A DNA stretch of 64,000 bases from Cervus elaphus. Lineage: Eukaryota; Chordata; Mammalia; Artiodactyla; Cervidae. Positions 11,233-20,841 of the stretch are shown here, piece after piece. Within the stretch, counting starts at the first letter, position 1, and every line of letters starts with the position of its first letter. Where the stretch lies: contig NC_057815.1 of assembly GCF_910594005.1 (NCBI RefSeq), positions 76,121,552 through 76,185,551 on the forward strand, read 5' to 3'. The notes under the pieces were generated by a model. The model searched no databases. It was given only the letters and a program-made list of their open reading frames with translations, and was not told the origin of the DNA. Position numbers and translations under genes: made by a program.

Positions 11233-11281
11233 CATATGTGTGTATGTGCACATGCACGCATGCGCACACACACACATATAT
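11233..11281. repeat. 49-bp alternating purine-pyrimidine tract
   Basis: Every step from 11233 to 11281 alternates pyrimidine and purine, with CpG-containing CATGCACGCATGCGCACACA in the middle. The tract is also nearly palindromic. Such sequences favour left-handed DNA or cruciforms under supercoiling. Confidence 0.85.
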
Positions 11282-11590
11282 CCTGATGCAGTTAGTTAAA
11301 ATAAAAGAGTCATATAAGAGTAGCCTTTCCCAAGAGTTTAGGAAAAGAGGTATGAGCAGTGCTAAGAAGATGTTTGGGCAAGAAGGGGATGCTGAAGACA
11401 TGGTTAGGAGCATCAGGGCTTTTTTAGTTCGGTGGAATTTCTTTCTTCTCCAGAATCAGTGCTGTGATGTGTGACTGAGCTATGTCAATGAAAGAAGGGC
11501 AGGAAAAGTGAAGAAATGACCTAATATTTATTAGGACTCTTTTGGTTGCAAGTAAGAGAAACTCATCATAAACAATTTTTAACAAAAATG
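11282..11590. other. Intergenic sequence, no gene
   Basis: Nothing recognisable between the alternating tract and the next SINE. Confidence 0.35.
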
Positions 11591-11985
11591 CAGGACTTCC
11601 CTGGTAGTAGAGTGGATAAGAATCTTCCTGTTAATGATGGGGACACAGGTTTGATCCCTGTTACGGGAAGATTTCACATGCCTCAGAGCAACTAAGCCCC
11701 TATGCCATGACTATTGAGACTGAACTCTAGAGCCTGCGAGTGTCAACTACTGAAATGGCAGGCTGCAACTACCGAAACCGATGTGCCTAGAGCCAGGGCT
11801 CTGCGACAAGAGAAACCACTGTAACAAGAAGCCACTGTAATGAGAAGCCATCATGATGAGAAGTCCGTGCACCATGAGGAAGAGTGGTTCCCACTCAACG
11901 CAACTAGAGAAAGTCCACACAGCAGTGAAGACCCAACACAACTAAAAATTAAAAGTAAATAAATAGATAAATTATTAAACAAAAA
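11591..11985 (+). mobile_element. Long CHR-type SINE
   Basis: It starts GGACTTCCCTGGTAGTAGAG, has a B-box GGTTTGATCCCTGTTACGGG, and continues through the long CHR body (GAGACTGAACTCTAGAGCCT, AGAGAAACCACTGTAA repeated as AAGAAGCCACTGTAATGAGA) to an A-rich tail with AAATAAATAGATAAA. The internal GAAGCCA..TGAGAAG units form three short imperfect repeats (about 11810-11865). Confidence 0.82.
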
Positions 11986-12395
11986 TTAAACTTATTGGCT
12001 TACAAAATTTAAAAGTCCAGAAGTAGATTGCCTTCATTCATAAACTAGATTCTTGGGCTCAAATCACTGGGATTCTGTTTCTCCTGTTTTCTGGACTCTG
12101 GTTTTCCCTGTTGTTCTTATTATTCTCAGGGTCTCCTTGCATGATGGTAGAAATGGGCAGAATCACTCAAGACCCATATTTTATCTGTTTAGCAGCTCCA
12201 TTGTAAGGAGAGTGCCTGGTTCCCACAGAAATCCAAGGTTGACTCTCCTTGTTCCTTCTTGGGACACATGCCCACCCTTGGGCTGATGAGCATGACTCTG
12301 ATTGGCCAGGCCTGAGTTACATGACCAACCCTGGAGTCCATCATACCCACATTCACTGAGAAGGGGAGCATGATTCCCTAGAAGAAAATAGGACT

Positions 12396-12664
12396 GCTGC
12401 TGCTGTTAAGTCACTTCAGTCGTATCCGACTCTGTGCGAACCCATAGACGGCAGCCCACCAGGCTCCCCCGTCCCTGGGATTCTCCAGGAAAGAACACTG
12501 GAGTGGGTTGCAATTTCCTTTTCCAATGCATGAAAGTGAAAAGAAGTGAAGTCACTCAGTCGTGTCCAACTCTTAGCGACCTCATGGACTGCAGCCTACC
12601 AGGCTCCTCTGTCCATGGGATTTTCCAGGCAAGAGTACTGGAGTGGGGTGCCATTGCCTGCTCC
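12396..12664 (-). mobile_element. BOV-A2 dimeric SINE with target duplication
   Basis: Two BovA units lie in tandem, joined by GCATGAAAGTGAAAAG on the + strand. The insertion is bounded by AGAAGAAAATAGGACT (12380-12395) and AGAAGAAAATAAGACT (12665-12680), one mismatch in 16. CTGCTGCTG at the left is the inverted (CAG)n tail. Confidence 0.9.
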
Positions 12665-12873
12665 AGAAGAAAATAAGACTACTGTTACCAAAAGAAGTGT
12701 GGGTTGACAGTGGGAGGGTGAAAACAACCGATGTTTACAAACAGCCTTAATATGCTGCCCCTGGGAAGACTAGATTATGTTAGCCACAAACTCCTGCCAA
12801 GGTTTCCATTTCACCAAATCCTTTAGAATTATCTGTGATAACAGTGACTGATCTCAAAAAGTGTGTGTGTGGT

Positions 12874-12900
12874 GGGAGTGGGAGCGGGTGGGGAGGGGGG
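12874..12900 (+). repeat. G-quadruplex-forming motif
   Basis: Five G-runs of lengths 3, 3, 3, 4 and 6 are separated by loops of 3, 3, 1 and 1 bases, preceded by a (GT)5 stretch. This meets the usual rule for an intramolecular G-quadruplex. Confidence 0.8.
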
Positions 12901-13007
12901 AAGCAGGTGGGTGTACCTGGAACACAGCAGCTAAAAACATTGGCCTGACCACATATCAAGTTTGACTCAGCTTCTCCAGTCTCAGGAATTTATCCAGAGC
13001 ATTTTTA

Positions 13008-13093
13008 CTTTTAATGTTTTGGCTGTGCCATAAGGCATGTAGAATTCCAAGTCCCCATGGAGTCCCAACCTCTGAACCACCAGGAAGTCCCCA
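13008..13093 (-). mobile_element. CHR-type SINE fragment
   Basis: Short minus-strand piece: GGACTTCCTGGTGGTTCAGA at the right end and GCACAGCCAAAACATTAAAA (element strand) at the left, with the middle deleted. Confidence 0.7.
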
Positions 13094-13401
13094 GCGGAGA
13101 ATCTTTAAGCCTCATCCCTCAACAAGTTCCATCTCCTTTTACAATGCTCTCCATTAAATAAAACTCCAGTGGCTTCAAGGTAATTTACATTTGGAGCCAC
13201 AGTCTGTAGACCAGTGCTCTGCAATAGGACTTTCTGCAATGATGTAAGTATTCTTTACCTGCACATGGTTAATGAGCACTTGGAATGTGGTTATTGTGAG
13301 TGAGGAACTAAACTGTTTATTTTATTTAACTTTAATTTTCATTTTAAAAGTTGCATGTCATCATGGCTACTATCTTGGGCATCACAGCTTTAGACTCTGG
13401 A
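13094..13401. other. Intergenic sequence, no gene
   Basis: Contains AAATAAAACTCCAGTGGCTT, resembling an old L2 fragment, and a CTCTGCAATAGGACTTTCTG stretch like an ancient hAT/L2-age repeat. Not assigned. Confidence 0.3.
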
Positions 13402-13518
13402 AAAGAAGGGAATGGCAACCCACTCCAGTATTCTTGCCTGGAGAATCCCATGGACAGAGGAGTCTGGTGAGCTACACTCCCTGGGTTTGCAAAGGGTTGG
13501 ACATGAATGAGAGACTGG
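13402..13518 (+). mobile_element. BovA monomer
   Basis: It runs from GAAGGGAATGGCAACCCACT to GGGTTGGACATGAATGAGAG. Imperfectly matching flanks GACTCTGGAAAAGAA (13393-13407) and GACTGGGAAAGAA (from 13512) may be the target duplication. Confidence 0.78.
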
Positions 13519-14110
13519 GAAAGAAAGCTAGTCAAAAGCTAACATTCTGACTGCTACCAAGTTCATTAGACAGGCTGTAATTTTAGGCTACTTGCTACCT
13601 GTCTGACTTTTTCTTAGTAACAGAACACATGAGTTTTCGCTGGACCCATGGCCTCCTGGCAAGACACTCTGTTTCTCAGCTTGTCTCGTGGCTGGGACGG
13701 GTGTGGTGTAGGAAGTCACATGTTAACGTCAGGTTAGTGCATGTGGGGAAGTGTCTTGTGCAACTTTTTGGTTTTATGCTTAAAGTTGACACTGCATGCC
13801 CTGGACTTTTCTGTCTTCTCCTAGACTGGAAGGCAGATTGAACCAGCCTCAGTCCTCCTAAGACTATGCCCAGGAGATGGTGGACCAAAATGATGGAAAG
13901 ATTCTGGGTCACTGAATTATCTGATGGAGCAGAGACAACGCATCAGTCTTGAATGACTCATCTTCCCGCCATGTGTTGAGGTAAATGAAACACTTTTATT
14001 TAAGCCATTGTGTTCTTGGGTTTCTTTAGTATAGCAGCTTAGCCTGTATGCTAACATACCATGTATCCACCAAGGAATCATTGTGAGACAGTGGACTGGC
14101 TATTTACAGA
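13519..14110 (+). repeat. LTR-like or MER-type relic (about 13700-14060)
   Basis: The end TTTTATTTAAGCCATTGTGT, TTCTTGGGTTTCTTTAGTAT and AGCAGCTTAGCCTGTATGC is typical of ancient mammalian LTR ends containing a polyadenylation region. The family is not assigned; 13519-13700 shows nothing recognisable. Confidence 0.4.
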
Positions 14111-14119
14111 TCTGGGTTT

Positions 14120-14360
14120 TCATTAGTTCTATAACTTGCTAAAATGTGACCTTAGGTTTCAATTTCCTCTTGTGTAAGATAAGGCATTTGGAATGAACGT
14201 GGGATGCGTAAAAATGGAATTCACCTTGAGCAAAATAGGGAAAATAACAGCAGCTACTTTGTAGGGTTGTGAGGATTAGAAGAGATAATGCATAAACTAC
14301 ACTTAGCCCAGTGCCTGGGACTGAACAGATGCTCTATAACTATTAGCTATAATTATTGTT
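14120..14360 (+). repeat. MIR element
   Basis: GTGACCTTAGGTTTCAATTT, CTTTGTAGGGTTGTGAGGAT, CTTAGCCCAGTGCCTGGGAC and GATGCTCTATAACTATTAGC follow the MIR consensus almost end to end. A short (TTA)n run follows at 14355-14370. Confidence 0.75.
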
Positions 14361-14370
14361 ATTATTATTA

Positions 14371-15290
14371 AGTTCTGACCCTGACAGATTGCAGGAGGCT
14401 GCCTGGAGTGCTGTGTTGACAAGGATATGAGACCACATCAGTGCTCACTGGAAATGAATGCCATAATCATCTACATCTTCCACAGGCACGGGAGGGGGAG
14501 TTCCCTGTAATGGAGGAGATTTCTGGATTCCTAAGTCCTCTTCCCCTCTAACTTTACAGAATTTTGCCTACCTACCTACCTTTGCCTACCTAAGTTAGCA
14601 TATAAGAGTCTTTCCCCCTGTCTATTCTATACCACACACATCATTGATGTATCAAGTGTTTTATCAAGTAAAACACAGGGTCCTCTCCTGATGTCTTTCT
14701 CTGGTTGGCTGGTCTTCTCCTCACTCACTTTCTCATCTTCTGAGCCTCACCCTCAAGTCTGGAGTCTCTAGACTTATGAGAGACGCCTAGGCTCCTCAGG
14801 TTTCTGAGTCATTGTTTAACTTCCCTCTCATCTGACTTGGTGCTTAGGAACTGCTGTGTTAAAATGGCATGTTCAGCCAGGTCCTTGGAGGAAGCATCTG
14901 AAGGACAGTGGTAGCTAATAGGTACAGTTCTGTGAGGGTGATTCTGCCTCATCTGGCTCAATCAGTCTAATAACTTGTGTAGCCCCCAGGAGGCTGCTGA
15001 TCTTCTGGGAATCGAATCACTAACACAGCTTAGAAAATAACTCAGGTATAGAGAATATCTGCTTTCCCATCCCCAATCCCAAACCGTTTCCAGGGAGTCG
15101 TGTTATTTTGACTGCTTTCAAAAGTCACTGAAAAATAGAGAAACGATGTACGGGCGAAGGTTCCGTTGAAGAAAATTGAATCTACCCTGGGAGACAGAAT
15201 CCACCTAGTTTAACTAGTGCAGGGCTTTCACAGGATAAACCCCTTCTGACACTCCTGTTCCTAGGTCTGTATATCCCTTCTTCTTTATTG
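14371..15290. other. Intergenic sequence, no gene
   Basis: No SINE or LINE recognised over 920 bp. A CTACCTACCTACCTTTGCCT run at 14568-14590 is the only simple repeat. Confidence 0.35.
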
Positions 15291-15497
15291 GGCACAGCAA
15301 ACTATGGTCTGCTTTTGTAAAGAAAGTCACCGTTTGTTTTTGTAAATAAAGTTTTATTGGAACACAGCCAACACCTGTTCATTTCCACGTCATCTACGGC
15401 TGCCACAGCAGAGTTGAGTGATTGCAAGCAGGGCAGTGTGGTTTGCAGAGTCTAAAGATTTTACTTGCCGTCCCTTTATAGAAAACGTTTACCAACG
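15291..15497 (+). mobile_element. hAT (MER1-group-like) DNA transposon relic
   Basis: GGCACAGCAAACTATGGTCT, TTGTAAATAAAGTTTTATTG, GAACACAGCCAACACCTGTT and CAGCAGAGTTGAGTGATTGC match a widespread non-autonomous hAT family. The same family recurs at 35286-35486. Confidence 0.65.
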
Positions 15498-15559
15498 TGC
15501 TATTTTATCAACTTTACGTAGCACTGGTAACTATTTCTGTTTGCATTTCCATCTTCTAC

Positions 15560-15715
15560 TTTTTAATTAGTTTTTAGTAGCGTATACTTGCTTTACAAAG
15601 CCGTGTTAGTTTCTGTTGTACAGTAAAGTGAATCAGATGTGTATATATCTATCCCTTCTTTTTTGTGTTTCTTCCCCATTTAAATCACCGCAGAGCACTG
15701 AGTAGGTTCTCCTTA
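15560..15715 (-). mobile_element. L1 3'-end-like fragment
   Basis: CTTTACAAAGCCGTGTTAGT, TTCTGTTGTACAGTAAAGTG and CGCAGAGCACTGAGTAGG are the antisense of a cetartiodactyl L1 3' terminal sequence. Confidence 0.6.
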
Positions 15716-16284
15716 GATGTTTTCTGGTTCCAGTCAACCAAACCATGCTAAGGCAATCACTTGTGTCTGTGGTGCATTTACTCCAGTGGCCCTGGTAATA
15801 ATACCCATAGCAACCACTCTTACCGATAATGATGTTCCTCCTTTCCTGGTCCAGCATCCTCAGAATCCATCCCCATACTCACGGATGAGAGAGTTAAGAG
15901 GCTGTTTTAGGGAAACCATAGGCACGCCCTGGTTCTCAGACTGAGAAAGCCAGGAATTGTGAAACCCTAAGCCTATGATTGCCTTTTGTAAGCTCCCTTG
16001 TTCTGTTTGGTGAAGCCAGCCCATGTCACAGTGTAGCTGTCTGTAGACCTCCCTCCTCTGTTTTGGGGAGAACATATGAAAGGTGGAGATAGTCCAACTG
16101 GACAGCCTATGCTAGTCTGAAGTGGGCACCATGACTCTGCTTGAGCTGATTATTGCTGGGGCAGGGGGGAAACAAAATCCACATTATTAGATGTTCCAAT
16201 TTTTCAAAGAGAATCTGGAAACCTTTTTTGGTTTGCTTCCTTTTAATAGACAATCACTGCACATTGAAGTTTGGGACTAATAAC
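15716..16284. other. Intergenic sequence, no gene
   Basis: No clear repeat. Short opposing frames at 15717-16075 show no family similarity. Confidence 0.3.
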
Positions 16285-16470
16285 TGGTGACCTTGGGCAA
16301 GTTCATTTGCTTTTCTCTGGCTTGGGGTCCTCAATTGTTCAGCAGATGGAAACAAAAAAGGAGAGGTACTCTATCTCATAAGGGTTTTATGATGATTACC
16401 TGGATAATTCATGTAATGTTCTTAGGATGGAACCTGGCTGGCACAGAGTAAGTGATCAGTAATTCTTAGC
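16285..16470 (+). repeat. MIR element
   Basis: GGTGACCTTGGGCAAGTTCA, TCTCATAAGGGTTTTATGAT and CTGGCACAGAGTAAGTGATC are the expected MIR landmarks in order. Confidence 0.7.
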
Positions 16471-16621
16471 TTTGGGGGTTTTTTAGACACTGGAGAAGGC
16501 ACTAACTTGGGATCCCATCTTTCTTGCCCAGCTCAAAAGTTTAAAGGGCCTTGTCTACCAAGGCATGATAGCAGCGCCCACCCAGAAGAGAGACCCAGGG
16601 CTCAGTAGAAAGTCTCTCAGT

Positions 16622-17672
16622 CTAGTCCAGTTCAGTCACTCAGTCGTGTCTGACTCTTTGCGACGCCATGAACTGCAGCACACCAGGCCTTCCTGTCCAT
16701 CAACTCCTAGAGTTTACCCAAACTCATGTCCTTTGAGTCAGTGATGCCATCCAACCATCTCATTCTCTGTTGTCCCCCTCTCCTCCTGCCCCCAATCTTT
16801 CCCAGCATCAGGGTCTTTTCAAATGACTCGGCTCTTCGCATGAGGTGGCCAAAGTATTGGAGTTTCGGCTTCAACATCAGTCCTTCCAATGAACACCCAG
16901 GACCCATCTCCTTTAGGATGGACTGGTTGGATCTCCTTGCAGTCCAAGGGACTCTCAAGAGTCTTCTCCAACACTATAGTTCAAAAACATCAATTCTTCG
17001 GTGCTCAGCTTTCTTTATAGTCCAACTCTCACATCCATACATGACTACTGGAAAAACCATAGCCTTGACTAGATGGACCTTTGTTGACAAAATAATGTCT
17101 CTGCTTTTTAATACGCTGTCTAGGTTGGTCATAACTTTCCTTCCAAGGAGTAAACGTCTTTTAATTTCATGGCTGCAATCACCATCTGCAGTGATTTTGA
17201 AGCCCAGAAAAATAGAGTCATCCACTGTTTCCACTGTTTTCCCATCTATTTGCCATGAAGTGATGGGACCAGATGCCATGATCTTAGTTTCTGAATGTTG
17301 AGCTTTAAGCCAACTTTTTCACTCTCCTCTTTCACTTTCATCAAGAGGCTCTTTAGTTCTTCTTCACTTTCTGCCATAAGGGTGGTGTAATCTGCATATC
17401 TGGAATTATTGATATTTCTCCTGGCAATCTTGATTTCAGCTGTGCTTCTTCCAGCCCAGCGTTTCTCATGATGTACTCTGCAGATAAGTTAAGTAAGCAG
17501 GATGACAATATACAGCCTTGATGTACTCCTTTTCCTATTTGGAACCAGTCTGTTGTTCCAGGTCCAGTTCTAACTGTTGCTTCCTGACCTGCATACAGGT
17601 TTCTCAAGAGGCAGGTCAGGTGGTCTGGTATTCCCATCTCTTTCAGAATTTTCCATAGTTTATTGTGATCCA
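16622..17672 (-). mobile_element. BovB (RTE) LINE, 5'-truncated, dead
   Basis: The minus strand encodes the RTE reverse-transcriptase C-terminal half in broken frames (17353-17673, 16974-17279, 16707-16958). Conserved phrases GIPDHLTCLLRNLYAGQEAT and CESWTIKKAEHRRIDVFEL are visible. The codon in the catalytic Y-A-D-D position reads Y-A-D-Y (ATTAC for the final D), and a frameshift lies between the first two frames, so it is inactive. It is truncated at nearly the same consensus point as the copy at 44237 (just before VDHNKLWKIL). The 3' end lies at 16622. Confidence 0.92.
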
Positions 17673-17879
17673 CATACTCTAGAGCCCCTCATATGAAGGG
17701 GTGAGGGAGGCCAGAGATACTGCCAGGAATTGCCCCAAACAACATCTGCTGTGGAAAAAGCTTTCTACTGAAGGGAAAACAAAAGTAAAGATGAAAACCT
17801 GGAAGGAAGGAAGGAAGGGATGAAGGAAAAAGAAAGAAGGGAAGAAAAGGGAGAGGGGAAATATTTAGCAAAAACTCAA
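17673..17879. repeat. Purine-rich tract after BovB
   Basis: A (GGAA)n-derived run of almost only A and G occupies about 17799-17862 (one T at 17821). It is a simple sequence capable of triplex formation. The stretch 17673-17798 shows no other feature. Confidence 0.7.
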
Positions 17880-18235
17880 AGCATAGACAACTGTAATTAA
17901 TAGAATTATGATAAAGAGATATTTAAAAACTTCTCAGCAAAAGTCAGGTTACAGATTATAATTAATGACATGCAAAAAGATTTAATACATAATGTTAAGC
18001 CTGTAAATTAGGCTACAGAATAATGTATATTGAATGAGACAGTGTATATGAATTTACATATACCTGAATAGAAAAAAGACTGGAAGGATGGAAGGAAAGC
18101 TAACAAAATATAAACAGTGGTAATCTCTAGGTGACAGGATTGTAAACTACTTGTTTTGTTTTAATTATATGAACTCCCTAAGTTGTCTTCCAAAAAAATC
18201 TGTGTAACTTGTGTAATAAAACAAGATGAGAAGTA
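17880..18235 (+). mobile_element. Old L1 3' UTR-like fragment
   Basis: ATTGAATGAGACAGTGTATA, CAGTGGTAATCTCTAGGTGA and TTTTGTTTTAATTATATGAA have the pattern of degraded mammalian L1 3' ends, just before a poly-A-like stretch. Confidence 0.5.
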
Positions 18236-19422
18236 GTACCATCACTAGGATTGTGAAGTTACCAATTACAACCAAACCCCGAGTTTCAGACTCTTTTTCC
18301 AAACTTCCAGCAGGTGGCGCAATGACAATGTGAGCCTCTATCTGAGTTTCACTCCAGATGAACTCAATTTCTGGATGAAACCACCCAGACCCAGGAGCTG
18401 CCTGGCCCAGGGTTCCATTCTTCCCACATTAGGAGAAACAACATAATTAGAAATGCAATGAGATGCGGTTTCTGTTCCTCTCTCCACTTACTTCCGCCCC
18501 ATCATTTGGCCTGGGACAAAATTCAAATTAGTCTTATTGGGCATTTCTGGATTAGATTGGGTTTGCAGCTCATTCAAGTCCTAATGATAAGTGAGCCTGT
18601 CAGCTAAAGGGTGGGGGAAAAAAAAAAAAGCAAGTGATTTTTCTTGTTCACAAGAAAGGCAATTTTTAATGAACAGCAAACCTTGTTCACAAAGATAATG
18701 GACATTCTGGACCAATGTCAGTCATGGGGGAGGGAAAGCAGGGAGCCTGGCAGCCTGGCTAAGCAGCCTCCAGGGACTGAATGGGACAGAGTCCCTCCAG
18801 GCCTGGACACCCCCAGGGAATGAATGGGTCACAGCTGAGGCATGACCTTTGCCTGGTCCAGAAGGGGAAGAGCCCTCAGAAGAACCAGCTCCACTTCATC
18901 TTTTCCACTTTTGTTTTACATCTTAAATTGACTGCCCACAAGAAAACTACTCTGAAGGGAATTCAGGATGTAAATAAAACCCATCAGAGTCCACCAAAAG
19001 GGTCCCCATTCCACCGAGACCCGCAAAGATGCACACTGTCTGGAGATATGGAGTGTTCTGGGTCCTTGCTGCTGTTTCTCATAGCTCTTCAGTAAGCCTT
19101 CAGGGTCCTTCTTGATGTTGACTTGGAGAAAAAGAAGGAAGGGAGGGAAAAGACCATCTCAGCTCATCTTTGCAGAGAGAAGCTAAGTGGGTTTCTCCAG
19201 CTTGGTCCCAGATGTTTTCACTTACTGAGTCCTCAGCCCAGCTGTGGTCCCGATGCCTTCACAGCCAACTGGCTTTCATGTGGCACCATCTGGGCTCTGA
19301 GTGAGTCAAAGCCATTGGCATAGAGTTGCTTTCAATCTCAGACAACCCAGGCAATTGGAAGGAACAGCATAAAATGATGGGGAACAGGGACCTGGCAATA
19401 ACTGTCTGTGTATATGCAACAT
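18236..19422. other. Single-copy-looking block carrying the CTCF-type motif
   Basis: There is no recognisable interspersed repeat. The block includes the CTCF-type motif at 18307-18319, an AT-rich stretch with TAAT cores around 18515-18595 and a poly-A at 18619-18629. Short frames at 18781-19323 show no family similarity. A regulatory role is possible but untested. Confidence 0.35.
18307..18319 (+). promoter_or_regulatory. CTCF-type binding motif
   Basis: CCAGCAGGTGGCG fits the vertebrate CTCF core CCASYAGRKGGCR at all 13 positions. It lies outside any recognised SINE, in a region that looks single-copy, and about 41 kb upstream of RCN1. Motif presence is direct; occupancy is inferred. Confidence 0.65.
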
Positions 19423-19646
19423 GGCCTCCCCTGGTGGCTCAGACTGTAAAGAATCTGCCCGCAATGCGGGAGACCCAGGTTCGATCCCTGGGTCTGCAAG
19501 GTTCCCTGGAAAAGGGCATGGCAACCCACTCTAGTATTCGTGCCTGGGAAATCCCAAGGACAGTGGAGGCTGGCAGGCTATAGTCTGTGGGGTTGTGGAA
19601 GAGTCAGACGTGACTGAGAGACTAACAGACGCTTTCAGTTTCTTTC
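19423..19646 (+). mobile_element. Bov-tA SINE with target duplication
   Basis: A well-preserved copy (B-box GGTTCGATCCCTGGGTCTGC) bounded by ATATGCAACAT (19412-19422) and ATATACAACAT (19647-19657), one mismatch. Confidence 0.9.
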
Positions 19647-19689
19647 ATATACAACATCACCACACAGATGTCCATTCCTCTCCTCTCTT

Positions 19690-19728
19690 ATTCTTTCTCT
19701 CTCTCTCTCTTTCTCTCTCACACACAGA
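19690..19728. repeat. (CT)n microsatellite
   Basis: TTCTTTCTCTCTCTCTCTCT with minor interruptions, passing into CACACACAG. Confidence 0.85.
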
Positions 19729-19849
19729 GGCATTCCTAAGGGCACTAGAATAGAAAAGATCATATAACAAGAAGAAGATAACTAACTTAGATAACTAATG
19801 AGACTATATACCAAATAATTTAGCTTCAGGTTTAAGAGTTCAAAGTCAC

Positions 19850-20065
19850 TCAGCCTGTGTTTGAGTTCCAGCCCTGCCACTTTCTAGCATGATACTTTGA
19901 ACAAATTACTAAAGTTCTGTGAATCTTAGGCTCCACCTGTTAAATGATAATAAAGATACCTACATATCACAGCATTGCAGAGGGGATTCAGTGAGATTCT
20001 GCCCACGGAGCACTTAGCACAGTGCCAGGCACTGAGTGGTACTATGTACATGTTGACTATTATTA
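19850..20065 (+). repeat. MIR element
   Basis: CCTGTGTTTGAGTTCCAGCC, CTGCCACTTTCTAGC, AAATGATAATAAAGATACCT and GCACTTAGCACAGTGCCAGG appear in MIR order. This is one of the better MIR copies in the window. Confidence 0.78.
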
Positions 20066-20631
20066 TCTTCTGAAAGCATCAGAATAAATGGGCAGCTTGA
20101 AATTGCTAAACTGGAGCTCATTCACCAAGGGGAAAGTTCATCAGAGGCAGTTGTGTCCAGGGACAATACTTCTTGTCACTGAAATAATTTAAGACATTTA
20201 GTATGCTTCAAAGGAGAATTCAATCGTTTCTTGTCACAAGTTTCCAAGTGGCTGTCTGGGGGACAGTTGTGTGATAAGTTAGCCGGGAGGGTTTCGATGA
20301 TCTTCAGACTAATTAACAACCCACATGGGAGGAGCACCAGCCCATGGGAAAAAACACAGGCGGCAGTGCTGGAGCAGAGTCCTAGAGAACCCCTGGGGGG
20401 CCAGGCCCCTTCTGCTGGACTGTGGGAAACCCAGGGGACCCAGTGGATGCTGGGCAGAATAGATGCAGATGCTCGGCAGTGGCTGTTGATCAACTGCAGA
20501 AGTACTTCAGCATGTTAATAACCTGTGTGGACAGGCTGGTGCACCCTGGCTGAGTATCAGTTCCAGGTCAAGGTGTAAAGTTCAGTCACATCGTCACCTG
20601 GCTGGCTTTCCTGTGGCACCCATCTGTCCAT
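20066..20631. other. Intergenic sequence, no gene
   Basis: Opposing frames at 20176-20518 are both open and neither resembles a known protein; probably chance in moderately GC-rich DNA. Confidence 0.3.
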
Positions 20632-20841
20632 TAGGCTTCCCAGCTGGCTCAGTGGGTACAGAATCCACCTGCAATTCAGGAGACACAAGAGATGCGGGTT
20701 CAATCCCTGGATGGGGAAGATCCCCTGGAGGAGGAAATGGCAACCCACTCCAGTATTCCGATCTGAAAATTTCCATGGACAGAGGAGCCCAATGGACTAC
20801 AGTCCACGGGGTTGCAAAGAGTCGGACATGACCGGGCAACA
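20632..20841 (+). mobile_element. Bov-tA SINE
   Basis: From GGCTTCCCAGCTGGCTCAGT to GAGTCGGACATGACCGGGCA, with all internal boxes present. Confidence 0.87.

Noticed and set aside
16726..17301. 191-codon + strand frame, and the similar 44632-45189 minus frame of 185 codons
   Set aside because: Both are the antisense of BovB reverse transcriptase. The similarity between them comes from the repeat, not from a second gene.
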